Assembly: GCF_014842915.1 (NCBI RefSeq)
Contig: NZ_JACYXI010000008.1
Span: 186,001 to 250,000 of the forward strand
Direction: 5' to 3'
DNA: 64,000 nucleotides
From: Roseibium litorale
GTDB lineage: Bacteria; Pseudomonadota; Alphaproteobacteria; Rhizobiales; Stappiaceae
Below are positions 8,753-15,774 of this stretch, one piece after another. The translations under genes were made by a program, and so were the position numbers. The notes beneath the pieces were generated by a model. That model did no database searches. It was not told where the DNA came from and worked only from the letters and a program-made list of their open reading frames with translations. Positions within the stretch are counted from its first letter, which is position 1. The number at the start of each line of letters is the position of its first letter.

Positions 8753-10315
8753 ATGTCGTTCTTCCAGTTCACACGGCGCCGTTTTCTGGCAGCCGCCTCC
8801 CTGTCGGTTCTGACGATCCCGGTCCTTGCTCAAGACTTGCCACCCTCCAGAACCCCAGGTACGGACGTTCCTCAAGGTCAGATCGGCAACGCGCTGCGCG
8901 CGCTCGATGGAATTGTCGAGGATATCAAATCGCGCAGTAAGGTTCCCGGTCTCGCGGTCGTCGTCGTTCATCAGGGTGAAACCGTCTACGCGAAAGGCTT
9001 CGGAAAGCGGGGCGGAGATGGCGAGCGAGTCATCAACGCCGATACTGTGTTCCAGTTGGCATCCGTTTCAAAATCCATCGGGGCAACGGTGGTTGCACGG
9101 CAGGTCGGCCGCGGTGTGGTGTCCTGGGACAGCCGCATGCGCGACCTGCTTCCCTGGTTCAATCTGGCTGATCCCGCAGTAACTGAACGGCTGACGATAG
9201 GTGACCTCTATAGCCACCGGTCCGGCCTTCCGGTTCATGCGGGAGATGACTTGGAAGATATCGGCTTTGGGCGGCAGACGATCCTGGAGCGTCTGCGGCT
9301 GCAGCCCCTGAGTGCCTTCCGCACAAGCTATGCCTACACGAATTTTGGCCTGACAGCCGCGGCAGAGGCGGTGGCCCAGGCCTCAGGTGCCGACTGGGCG
9401 GATCTTTCTGAGGAGGCGCTGTTTCAGCCGCTCGGCATGACCAGGACGAGCGCTCGTTTCAGTGACTTCATGGCGCGGGACAATCGCGCTGTGCCCCATG
9501 CCAAGCGGGGAGACAGTTTTGAGCAACTCTATCAGAGACAACCGGATGCCCAGTCTCCAGCTGGCGGGGTCAGTTCTTCCATCAATGACGTCGCCTCGTG
9601 GATGAAGATGGTTCTGGCCGGCGGCGGTGATCTGATCCCGCCCGAGGCCCTGCAGCCTGCAATCAGTCCGCAGAGTTTCTCTAGCCGGCCGCACAGTCCT
9701 GACGAGCGTGCAGGGTTCTATGGTTATGGCTTCAATGTTGGGACAGATCCTTCTGGCCGTGTGATCCTCAGCCATTCGGGAGCCTTTGAGCTCGGGACGG
9801 CGACCTATTTTTCTCTCATCCCGTCACTGGACATCGGAATTGCCGTTTTGTCCAACGCGTCTCCCGTCGGTGCCGTCGAAGCGATCGGCGTGTCCTTTAA
9901 TGACATGGTTCAGTACGGGCGGATAACTCGTGATTGGTACACAGGATACGAAGGCCTGTTCGCTCATTACGCCGATCCGGTCGGCTTTACTGCGGGGGAG
10001 CAGGCTCCGTCCGCCGCCGCGCCCTCTCCCTCGGCCGGGTATTGCACCGGCCGGTACGCTCATCCCTATTTTGGCACTGTTGAAGTGCGTGAAGAGGAAG
10101 GCAAGCTGGTGCTGCTCGCCGGGCCAGAACCGTTGACGTTCCCGTTGCAGCCCTGGGACGGTTCGACGATGGTGTTCGGCATAACCAACGAGAATGCCCC
10201 TGCAGGGTCGCGCTCGGCCATAACGTTCTCCGGAGCTGGCAATAAAGCCGATGAGCTGGAAATAGAGCTTTTTGTGCTGAATGGCCCCGCCCGTTTCCAG
10301 AGGCTGACGCAATAG
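8753..10315 (+). CDS. Exported beta-lactamase-family serine hydrolase with twin-arginine-like signal
   Basis: 520 residues. The N-terminus FTRRRFLAAASLSVLTIPVLA is a twin-arginine-type signal peptide (RRRFL followed by a moderately hydrophobic core and an Ala-Gln-like cleavage region). Class C beta-lactamase/DD-peptidase motifs are present: SVSK (Ser about 104, Lys about 107), YTN (about 192) and HSG (about 342), followed by a beta-rich C-terminal domain of about 120 residues that resembles the lipocalin-like tail found in many such hydrolases. It is a paralogue, not a duplicate, of the 5653-6927 hydrolase, which carries a Sec signal. A spacer of 92 bases separates it from tpsB; a ribosome-binding GAGAGG lies just before the ATG. 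Confidence 0.85.
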   Translation: MSFFQFTRRRFLAAASLSVLTIPVLAQDLPPSRTPGTDVPQGQIGNALRALDGIVEDIKSRSKVPGLAVVVVHQGETVYAKGFGKRGGDGERVINADTVFQLASVSKSIGATVVARQVGRGVVSWDSRMRDLLPWFNLADPAVTERLTIGDLYSHRSGLPVHAGDDLEDIGFGRQTILERLRLQPLSAFRTSYAYTNFGLTAAAEAVAQASGADWADLSEEALFQPLGMTRTSARFSDFMARDNRAVPHAKRGDSFEQLYQRQPDAQSPAGGVSSSINDVASWMKMVLAGGGDLIPPEALQPAISPQSFSSRPHSPDERAGFYGYGFNVGTDPSGRVILSHSGAFELGTATYFSLIPSLDIGIAVLSNASPVGAVEAIGVSFNDMVQYGRITRDWYTGYEGLFAHYADPVGFTAGEQAPSAAAPSPSAGYCTGRYAHPYFGTVEVREEEGKLVLLAGPEPLTFPLQPWDGSTMVFGITNENAPAGSRSAITFSGAGNKADELEIELFVLNGPARFQRLTQ

Positions 10316-10379
10316 GTGGAATTTTCTGATCGATACGTGAACTGCGGCCTCTACTTGGATGAAGGTATGAGCGGGCTGA

Positions 10380-10705
10380 TCACCTGACCATCATTTTCTC
10401 TCTGAAGACTTCGGCGGACATCTTCCAGCCCAGGCATTTTCTGGACGTGGCATTGAGCTTGCCGCTGATGCTCTTGAGGTCCAGTTTGCGGGGTAACCAT
10501 CTTCGTGCACGCCGACTGGTGTTCTGAGCGGTCCCTTTCTGCCAAGGGGAAGACGGATCGCAGAACCATGCTGCGTGCCTGTTCCGGCCTGAATATGCGG
10601 CCAGGCGGCAAACTCGGCACCGCGATCAAATGTGATCGACTTGCGCACCTTGAGCGGCAAATGTGCGATTCCATCGATCACTTTAGACCTTCCAATCACA
10701 AGCAC
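10380..10705 (-). pseudogene. IS30-family transposase, C-terminal remnant with frameshift
   Basis: The minus strand begins with KSITFDRGAEFAAWPHIQAG, a hallmark of IS30 DDE transposases, then continues after a frameshift near 10590 as WFCDPSSPWQKGTAQNTS..., RRARRWLPRKLDLKSISGKL and KCLGWKMSAEVF to a TGA at 10380-10382. The catalytic Glu expected in the GT(V/A)EN motif is Gln here. The N-terminal half, including the helix-turn-helix, is missing. A second member of the same family lies at 38949-39693. Confidence 0.8.
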
Positions 10706-10993
10706 TTACGCTGCCTAAAACTTTCACAATACAGCATCAAACGTCCACTTTGCATTTTTTCTGAGCCTTCGATCAATCCGGTGCGGACAACTAACGCCCA
10801 AACAACGCTTCTAATGTACAGAAGGCTGTCGATTGCGGACGCTTGACGGCTTGTGAGACTGCGAGGGTCAAGCTAAAAAAGGGAAGCACCTGAAACTTAT
10901 CAAAGAAAATACCGATTTTCTTTTAGAGAAACTGCCGTTAATCAATTTCAATAATTACAGCCCGAATAGAGTTTGTTTGAGAAGATAAGATTC

Positions 10994-11536
10994 TCACTCG
11001 GCTAACAAAGCTCGCGCGTCCTGAATAGGAAGAAAGAGACGATGCGAGAGGTCATCCAGATTTGTGAAACCGTATCCCCTGTACAAAGCCAACCGCCGTT
11101 TGGTTGCCTCCTCGTTTCCACAGTCCAGGACATCCATGAGCACCACAGCAATGCCAAGTGTCTCGGAGGCACGGGCGAATTTCTTCAAAGCATCAACGAG
11201 CAAAATGCCGCCTAGCCCGTTCCCTTGGAACTTCTGATCCACACCAATCATCGAAATAAAAGCAGCTGGGATTGAACCATGGCTAGGCCGCGTTCTAGCA
11301 TACCTTTTTGGAAGCTCGGAATAATCGACTGAGTGGGCGTTGATAGCGTAGAAGCCCAGCAATTGTTCGTCCGCACCGAGCAAGACAGACACTCGAACAT
11401 TTCCAGCCTTCTGGAGCTTGTTTGCTGTTCTCCTGAAATAATTGTCGACTTGGTCGACACCGCATGAAAAAGCCGCTCGATCGTGCTTATCCGGATCGAA
11501 CGGCTCGAATTTGAGTGGCCGCGATATGTTACTCAC
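10994..11536 (-). CDS. GNAT acetyltransferase toxin (TacT-like)
   Basis: 180 residues from a GTG at 11536 that overlaps the antitoxin stop (GTGAGTAA); upstream sequence in this frame is the antitoxin gene in another frame. The N-terminus (FDPDKHDRAAFSCGVDQVDN) and the acetyl-CoA loop IGVDQKFQGNGLG, plus the catalytic Tyr of LYRGYGF near the C-terminus, match toxins that acetylate the amino group of charged tRNAs and block translation. Partner is the DUF1778-type antitoxin directly upstream; the 8-base overlap implies coupled translation. Function inferred from family and context. Confidence 0.85.
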   Translation of the reverse strand: MSNISRPLKFEPFDPDKHDRAAFSCGVDQVDNYFRRTANKLQKAGNVRVSVLLGADEQLLGFYAINAHSVDYSELPKRYARTRPSHGSIPAAFISMIGVDQKFQGNGLGGILLVDALKKFARASETLGIAVVLMDVLDCGNEEATKRRLALYRGYGFTNLDDLSHRLFLPIQDARALLAE

Positions 11537-11837
11537 TGTCGGCAACCATCTCCTTATGCAGCTTTGCAGCGGCCAACAGCTTTTCTGTCGGTGCAGCCGG
11601 ACGTTCAAGAGCATCAAAGAACGCTGCATGATCGACCGGCGCCAGCACCGTCCGTTCATGGGCTGCAATAACATCCTGTGCACGCAGCAATGCCGCACTG
11701 GTTGTGAACGTACTAAGGTCCATACCAGAAAGTTCAGCGGCCTTTTCTATGGCCGCCTTTATTGAGGCTTTCGTGCGGATGTTTAGCCTGGCATCGCTCT
11801 TCTCTGGCAGAGAAGACGCGAGATCCGTTGCTCCCAA
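11529..11837 (-). CDS. DUF1778-type ribbon-helix-helix antitoxin (TacA-like)
   Basis: 102 residues from a TTG at 11837 that has a perfect AAGGAGG eight bases upstream; the open frame extends to 11981 but the extra N-terminus is not antitoxin-like and covers the operator. The N-terminal DARLNIRTKASIKAAIEKAA with AELSGMDLSTFTTSAAL is the ribbon-helix-helix of the DUF1778 family, and the C-terminal tail (DHAAFFDALERPAAPTEKL) is the toxin-binding region. It neutralises the GNAT toxin downstream and represses the pair's own promoter through the repeats at 11880-11910. Confidence 0.85.
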   Translation of the reverse strand: MGATDLASSLPEKSDARLNIRTKASIKAAIEKAAELSGMDLSTFTTSAALLRAQDVIAAHERTVLAPVDHAAFFDALERPAAPTEKLLAAAKLHKEMVADSE

Positions 11838-11879
11838 TATAGTCGCCTCCTTTGTTTGAGTGGCTGGAAGGGTAAGTTC

Positions 11880-11910
11880 ACGTACAATGTACGCCAAACA
11901 GACGTACAAT
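11880..11910. promoter_or_regulatory. Probable autorepression operator of the GNAT toxin-antitoxin pair
   Basis: CGTAC-AAT-GTACG (11881-11893) is a perfect inverted repeat, and ACGTACAAT occurs twice (11880-11888 and 11902-11910), 22 bases or two helical turns apart. The repeats lie about 45-70 bases upstream of the antitoxin TTG, where ribbon-helix-helix antitoxins bind. Confidence 0.55.
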
Positions 11911-12068
11911 TCAATAACAATAGGACTTGACCAATATCCCATCGCACGACCCACGCGCGAACAACGATTTGATAATTTCAAACTGAGACACTAACGGTCA
12001 AGGCACTCCGAGAAGTCGGCCGCATCGAGCGGACCTTCATCATGACCGAATGGTATTCGAGCCAATCG

Positions 12069-12266
12069 CTATGCCGGCGGTGCCAGGCCGGTCTCAACAA
12101 GGGCGAGGCGGTCCACAAACTCAAACGGGCCGTATTTTTCCACGAACGCGGCGAGATCCGAGATCGTTCGTATGACAGCCAGGCCTTCCGGGCCTCCGGG
12201 CTCAATCTGGTCGTCAGCGCAATCGTCCACTGAAACACCGTCTATCATAGCCGGGCTGTCGCTCAT
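12069..12266 (-). CDS. Hypothetical small protein
   Basis: A 65-residue open frame (start ATG 12266, [20 protein letters not shown]..., ending [18 protein letters not shown]) with acidic composition and plausible amphipathic helix. The frame stays open to 12335, but that part overlaps the Tn3 remnant on the other strand. No family recognised; it may be an orphan left between mobile-element scars. Confidence 0.3.
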   Translation of the reverse strand: MSDSPAMIDGVSVDDCADDQIEPGGPEGLAVIRTISDLAAFVEKYGPFEFVDRLALVETGLAPPA

Positions 12267-12434
12267 TTGCGCCAGCAGGGCCGAAACATACCCAACGATG
12301 TGCTGAAACACATCTCGCCGCTCTGTTGGGAGCACATCAATCTGACCGGCATCTATTCCTGGGACACAGAGAAACAGATACCGGAGGGGTTCAGATCCTT
12401 ACGGCTACCCGGAAATACCCTCCGGGCCGCTTGA
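12264..12434 (+). pseudogene. tnpA: Tn3-family transposase, C-terminal remnant
   Basis: The plus frame 12264-12434 reads LKHISPLCWEHINLTGIYSW followed by FRSLRLPGNTLRAA and a stop. The segment HLSPLGWEHINLTGDY followed by RPL is the very end of Tn3-type transposases, so this is the last 56 codons of such a gene; everything upstream has been lost. No terminal inverted repeat was recognised. Confidence 0.75.
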
Positions 12435-12489
12435 TGTTCACATTCCGTTCGAGCTTAGCGCAGGATTTTATGCAGATCTTGTTCTGACC

Positions 12490-12594
12490 CCTGCTCAACG
12501 CAAACCGATGATAGGCCCAAGCCGCATAGGAAATGATCGACCTGAGAAAACGGAAGCCCTTGAGGCGCGGAAAATCGAGACAATCAAACATCAC
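12490..12594 (-). pseudogene. IS6-family transposase, N-terminal remnant
   Basis: The minus frame reads FPRLKGFRFLRSIISYAAWAYHRFALS, matching the start of IS6/IS26-like transposases (FKGFRFPR.II..AVWAYHRFALSLRDVE), then diverges where the catalytic core should follow. Only about 35 codons survive. It adjoins the Tn3 fragment, which marks 12.2-12.6 kb as a mobile-element scar. Confidence 0.65.
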
Positions 12595-12656
12595 TGCGAT
12601 CTACCAACCAGAAACGTGACCAACAAGTTGGCAATGCCAAAGAGACCTCAGGTCGA

Positions 12657-13763
12657 TCACAAAATCCCCCAAGCCCTATACCGCCCCCTGCCCGTCACTT
12701 CCCGAACACCGAGTTGGCCAATCAGGTTCAAGGCCCCGCGCGGCGTGATGCTCGCTCTCTTTGCAAGCATCTGCGCAGAAACGACCGGCCGTGACAGCAG
12801 AAGATCGATGGCAGCCGGAAGGCTGCTCGTCGACCGCTTGCCGGCCGCGCGCCGTTCAAGCTGCTGCCTGGCGAGCGTTAGCCGGCCAATGTCCTTCATC
12901 CCCGCCGAGGCGGCCTCGCTCATCGCATCGAGATAAGCGGCAAGCCGCACGGTCCGATCGCGGTCCCGGCGCTGCTCGCGGGGGATCTTCCGCAGGCCGG
13001 CCGCATATGCCAGGAGGTGTGACCGGACCTTTCCGCGCGATCTGAGGTAATCGGAAACGAGCACCTGCCCGAGCCAGTGCTGCCGCTGCAGCGGTTCAAG
13101 ACGCTCCCATGCGTCCCACAGAAGCGCAGCGGCCAAGGCCGCTGGCAGCGTTTCAACCTTTCTGACCAAATCGAGCCATTCAGAGATCCGTTCGGTTTCG
13201 TCCCAGCCAGGATCCCGGATGACCAGCCCGCCCACAATGAGCTCAGGTTGCCGGGGTCTGCTAGACCCGGGGCGATCGGCTGCCACCAGCCAGCTGGTTT
13301 CCGCAAGAACCTTATCGAACTCTGCCAATCCGGGAGGAAGCGCATCGTGCTCGTCTGTTTCGAGGCCCCTCCCCTCTCCACCCCCCTCGAGTGTTCCGGG
13401 AAGCTCATTCTCCTGCTCAGCAATCCCCGCAAAGGCCATGATCCCAGCCCGCGACACCGCCCAACCCGGATCGCTTCTCATGACCCGCCGTCTTGCCCGG
13501 ACAATCCGGTGCGCAATGACGAGTTCATGGCTCGGTGCGCGAACATCCATCCTGGCATCGTGCAGAACCAGGTCTTCCAAATGGACGAGCTCACCGGCAA
13601 CCCACATGCTGGAGACGGCCTCGAAGAAATCGGCCCGCTGCGCAAAGCCCTGCCCGGCCTCGGATCGGGCAACACGCTCATCGAGCCGCGCAAGCGCGTC
13701 CTCCGCCGCCGAAATTGGCCCCAACAGGGCCTCGAGGTTCAATTTCCAGATTTCATAAGGCAT
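12657..13763 (-). CDS. DUF1612/helix-turn-helix protein of the RHE_PE00001 family
   Basis: 368 residues. The N-terminal two thirds (DALARLDERVARSEAGQGF..., LEDLVLHDARMDVRAPSHE, ALLWDAWERLEPLQ) match the DUF1612 architecture and the C-terminal segment (LAKRASITPRGALNLIGQLG followed by VREVTGRGRYRAWGIL) is a helix-turn-helix. Such proteins occur almost only on rhizobial-type replicons, often close to repABC, and are presumed DNA-binding plasmid-maintenance factors; function is not established. Three GGAAATT-type boxes lie directly upstream of the ATG (13775-13818), consistent with autoregulation. Confidence 0.75.
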   Translation of the reverse strand: MPYEIWKLNLEALLGPISAAEDALARLDERVARSEAGQGFAQRADFFEAVSSMWVAGELVHLEDLVLHDARMDVRAPSHELVIAHRIVRARRRVMRSDPGWAVSRAGIMAFAGIAEQENELPGTLEGGGEGRGLETDEHDALPPGLAEFDKVLAETSWLVAADRPGSSRPRQPELIVGGLVIRDPGWDETERISEWLDLVRKVETLPAALAAALLWDAWERLEPLQRQHWLGQVLVSDYLRSRGKVRSHLLAYAAGLRKIPREQRRDRDRTVRLAAYLDAMSEAASAGMKDIGRLTLARQQLERRAAGKRSTSSLPAAIDLLLSRPVVSAQMLAKRASITPRGALNLIGQLGVREVTGRGRYRAWGIL

Positions 13764-13774
13764 TGTTTTTTCGC

Positions 13775-13818
13775 AATTTCCGCTTCTATACGGAAATTAT
13801 CACATAATTAATTTCCGT
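13775..13818. promoter_or_regulatory. Triple GGAAATT box, candidate operator of the RHE_PE00001-type gene
   Basis: AATTTCCG occurs at 13775-13782 and within 13809-13818, and CGGAAATT at 13791-13798. Two of them form a perfect 10-base inverted repeat ACGGAAATTA / TAATTTCCGT (13790-13799 and 13809-13818) around a 9-base AT-rich loop. Position 12-55 bases upstream of the gene's start codon suits a repressor site. Confidence 0.5.
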
Positions 13819-13863
13819 CATAGGTTACCTCTTCAACGTAAACTCACCCATATTCAGTCTGAC

Positions 13864-14044
13864 GCCTTCTGAACTGAACAAAGGCCCGGCAATCCGGGCT
13901 CAGATCGGCGAAAGAGCCCGGTTTTCCTGGGGTTTTGACGGTTCGGGTTGTGTAAAAGGCACTTAGGAGACGTTTACAAACGATCGGTTATCTGCATCTT
14001 CTATATTTGAAAACCGCCCTTCTATCAGCTCTCCGGCGTTCCAA
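13864..14044. other. Region upstream of the resolvase, candidate res site
   Basis: Serine resolvases of this kind usually act at a site next to their gene. The 180 bases before the resolvase ATG hold a GCCCGG-CAAT-CCGGGC hairpin (13884-13899), a second GCCCGG at 13916-13921 and an AT-rich tract near 13978-14025. I could not define the three subsites of a classical res. Confidence 0.3.
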
Positions 14045-14974
14045 ATGGCCAAATCAGCGCTCAATCACTCTTCCCGTCGGCCTGAGGGACGACTGATCGG
14101 CTATGCGCGTGTCTCCACAGATGAACAGGCGACTGAAGCGCAGGAGATGGAACTGCGGTCGGCCGGCTGTGAAACAATCGTAGAAGAATACGGATCCGGG
14201 GCTTCGCGCGCGCGGCCTGCCCTTGCAAGGCTCGTTCGGGAGATTGGAGCGGGTGAAACTTTGGTTGTCGTCCGGCTCGACCGTCTCGCCCGCTCAGTGA
14301 ACCATCTTTTGGAAGTGATCGAGGATCTGAACGCCAAGGGCGCCCATTTCCGCTCGCTCAGCGATCCGATCGACACAACAACACCACAGGGCATGTTCTC
14401 CCTTCAGGTTCTGGGCGCTGTTGCGCAGCTCGAACGCGCCTTGATATCCGAGCGCACCAAGGCCGGCATCAAAGCGGCGAAGGCGAAGGGAAAGTTGCCT
14501 GGCAATCCAGGGATTCGTGAACGCAGACCTGAAGCCCTGGCCAAGATGACGGCTGCGCAGAAAGCGGCCTATGGCGCACGCATCCAGGCAAATGCCAGTC
14601 AATGGCTTCCAACTGTCCGGCGCATGCGCCCAGACCACACCTGGGACGATATCGCACGGTTTCTGAAAAGCCGCGGATTGGACTGGACGCCCGAACGGCT
14701 ACGGCGAGCGGTGAAATGGCTGGTCGCTGAGGGAATGGCGGACAAGGACCTCCTCAGAAAGTCGCCGCCGCGTCTACCGGAAGACCGGCTGATGACGCTG
14801 GCCGCCGGTATCCATTCGTCCAATCCGGACCTGACATTGCGTGAAATCGCCAATCAGCTTGAACGGCTGCACGAACGAACGCCCCGCGGCGGAACAAAAT
14901 GGTCGCCGTCCTCGGTAAAGAACCTCATCGACCGGGCAAAGCGGACTGGTCTTCTGACTGTCTTGGATGAGTAA
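14045..14974 (+). CDS. Serine recombinase (resolvase family)
   Basis: 309 residues with an N-terminal resolvase catalytic domain: GYARVSTDEQ with the nucleophile Ser about residue 24, LVVVRLDRLARS with the conserved arginines, and AQLERALISERTKAGIKAAK at the end of the core. The C-terminal half is longer than in Tn3 resolvase and carries two helical DNA-binding repeats (TWDDIARFLKSRGLDWTPER and LTLREIANQLERLHERTPRGG). It probably resolves plasmid multimers, given the position beside repABC and toxin-antitoxin genes; invertase activity cannot be excluded. Confidence 0.85.
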   Translation: MAKSALNHSSRRPEGRLIGYARVSTDEQATEAQEMELRSAGCETIVEEYGSGASRARPALARLVREIGAGETLVVVRLDRLARSVNHLLEVIEDLNAKGAHFRSLSDPIDTTTPQGMFSLQVLGAVAQLERALISERTKAGIKAAKAKGKLPGNPGIRERRPEALAKMTAAQKAAYGARIQANASQWLPTVRRMRPDHTWDDIARFLKSRGLDWTPERLRRAVKWLVAEGMADKDLLRKSPPRLPEDRLMTLAAGIHSSNPDLTLREIANQLERLHERTPRGGTKWSPSSVKNLIDRAKRTGLLTVLDE

Positions 14975-15024
14975 GCTAATCGAGTCTCAGACCTTCAGCC
15001 TGGCGCGATGCCTTAATCACCGAA

Positions 15025-15438
15025 TTAAAACTCCCAGGGAGAAATAAGTTCAAGGCCAGTCGTCTGAAAGTCGTTCAGATTTCGCGTGGCCAGGCGGCCA
15101 CCGTTGATACGTGCGATTGCGGCAATCATTCCGTCCGGTGCTGACATGCCGCTGCCCTCACGGGAGGCCTCGCCCATGACGTCGCCATATGCTAGTGCCG
15201 CTGCTTCCGTCAGTCCAAAGATCCGATCGGCAAATCTGCGCCGCCAGTCCGAAAGCCCTTGTTCGAGACGATCAGCGCGCTCATCGGGACGGATTTTCTG
15301 TATGCCGAACGCTATCTCGGCGATGACAACCGTCGACAACACCAATTCAGCATCATGTCGTACGAGCCACGCGATCACTCCTGGTTCAGGAGCCTTTTTC
15401 AGCGTTTCCGAGATCACATTGGTGTCCAGGAAAATCAA
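15025..15438 (-). CDS. vapC: VapC-type PIN-domain ribonuclease toxin
   Basis: 137 residues with the PIN-domain acidic residues in place: Asp5 in FLDTNVISE, Glu41 in VIAEIAFGI, Asp102 in SAPDGMIAAIA, followed by ATRNLNDFQTTGLELISPW. The IRPDERA and LISPWEF segments resemble the FitB/VapC subfamily. VapC toxins cleave RNA, often initiator tRNA or rRNA. It overlaps vapB by 4 bases (ATGA), forming one operon used for plasmid maintenance. Confidence 0.88.
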   Translation of the reverse strand: MIFLDTNVISETLKKAPEPGVIAWLVRHDAELVLSTVVIAEIAFGIQKIRPDERADRLEQGLSDWRRRFADRIFGLTEAAALAYGDVMGEASREGSGMSAPDGMIAAIARINGGRLATRNLNDFQTTGLELISPWEF

Positions 15439-15683
15439 AGCTCCGGCCCCAGATGGACCGTACGGTTCTCGCGGATCACCTCCTCAAGATCGATATCGGT
15501 GCCAAAGTTTTCTGAAACTCGGGCGTAAAAGTCCGCAGCGGGTTCCCTGCCGGCCTCCCTAACCTCGTATGCCTCAAGTGCCCGCTCGACGATATCAGCG
15601 ATCGAACGGTGTTCCCGGCGAGCAAGGCGATGAGCCAAGTCCCGCGCCTTGGCACTGCGTACGGAAAGTTGAGGTTCTGCCAC
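15435..15683 (-). CDS. vapB: VapB-type antitoxin
   Basis: 82 residues from a GTG at 15683 (AAAGGAG seven bases upstream); a TTG at 15704 in frame is less likely because it lies before that ribosome-binding site. The start of the protein (AEPQLSVRSAKARDLAHRLA then REHRSIADIVERALEAYE) is the VapB/PSK-type DNA-binding region and the tail carries the acidic toxin-binding segment (FGTDIDLEEVIRENR). It forms a complex with VapC and represses the operon, probably at 15723-15740. Confidence 0.85.
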   Translation of the reverse strand: MAEPQLSVRSAKARDLAHRLARREHRSIADIVERALEAYEVREAGREPAADFYARVSENFGTDIDLEEVIRENRTVHLGPEL

Positions 15684-15722
15684 GAGGGATCTCCTTTGTT
15701 CCAAATATAGCGAGCTGCAGTT

Positions 15723-15740
15723 CTGCCATCAAGATGGCAG
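15723..15740. promoter_or_regulatory. Perfect palindrome CTGCCATC-AA-GATGGCAG, likely VapB operator
   Basis: An 8-base perfect inverted repeat with a 2-base centre, 40-57 bases upstream of the vapB GTG. It also lies just past the repC stop, but lacks a T-run on the minus strand, so an operator is more likely than a repC terminator. Confidence 0.5.
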
Positions 15741-15774
15741 CTGACGGCAAGCCATCACTTTCGCCTGACTGAGC

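Noticed and set aside
13884..13899. GCCCGG-CAAT-CCGGGC hairpin as terminator
   Set aside because: No T-run follows on either strand; left as part of the possible res region.
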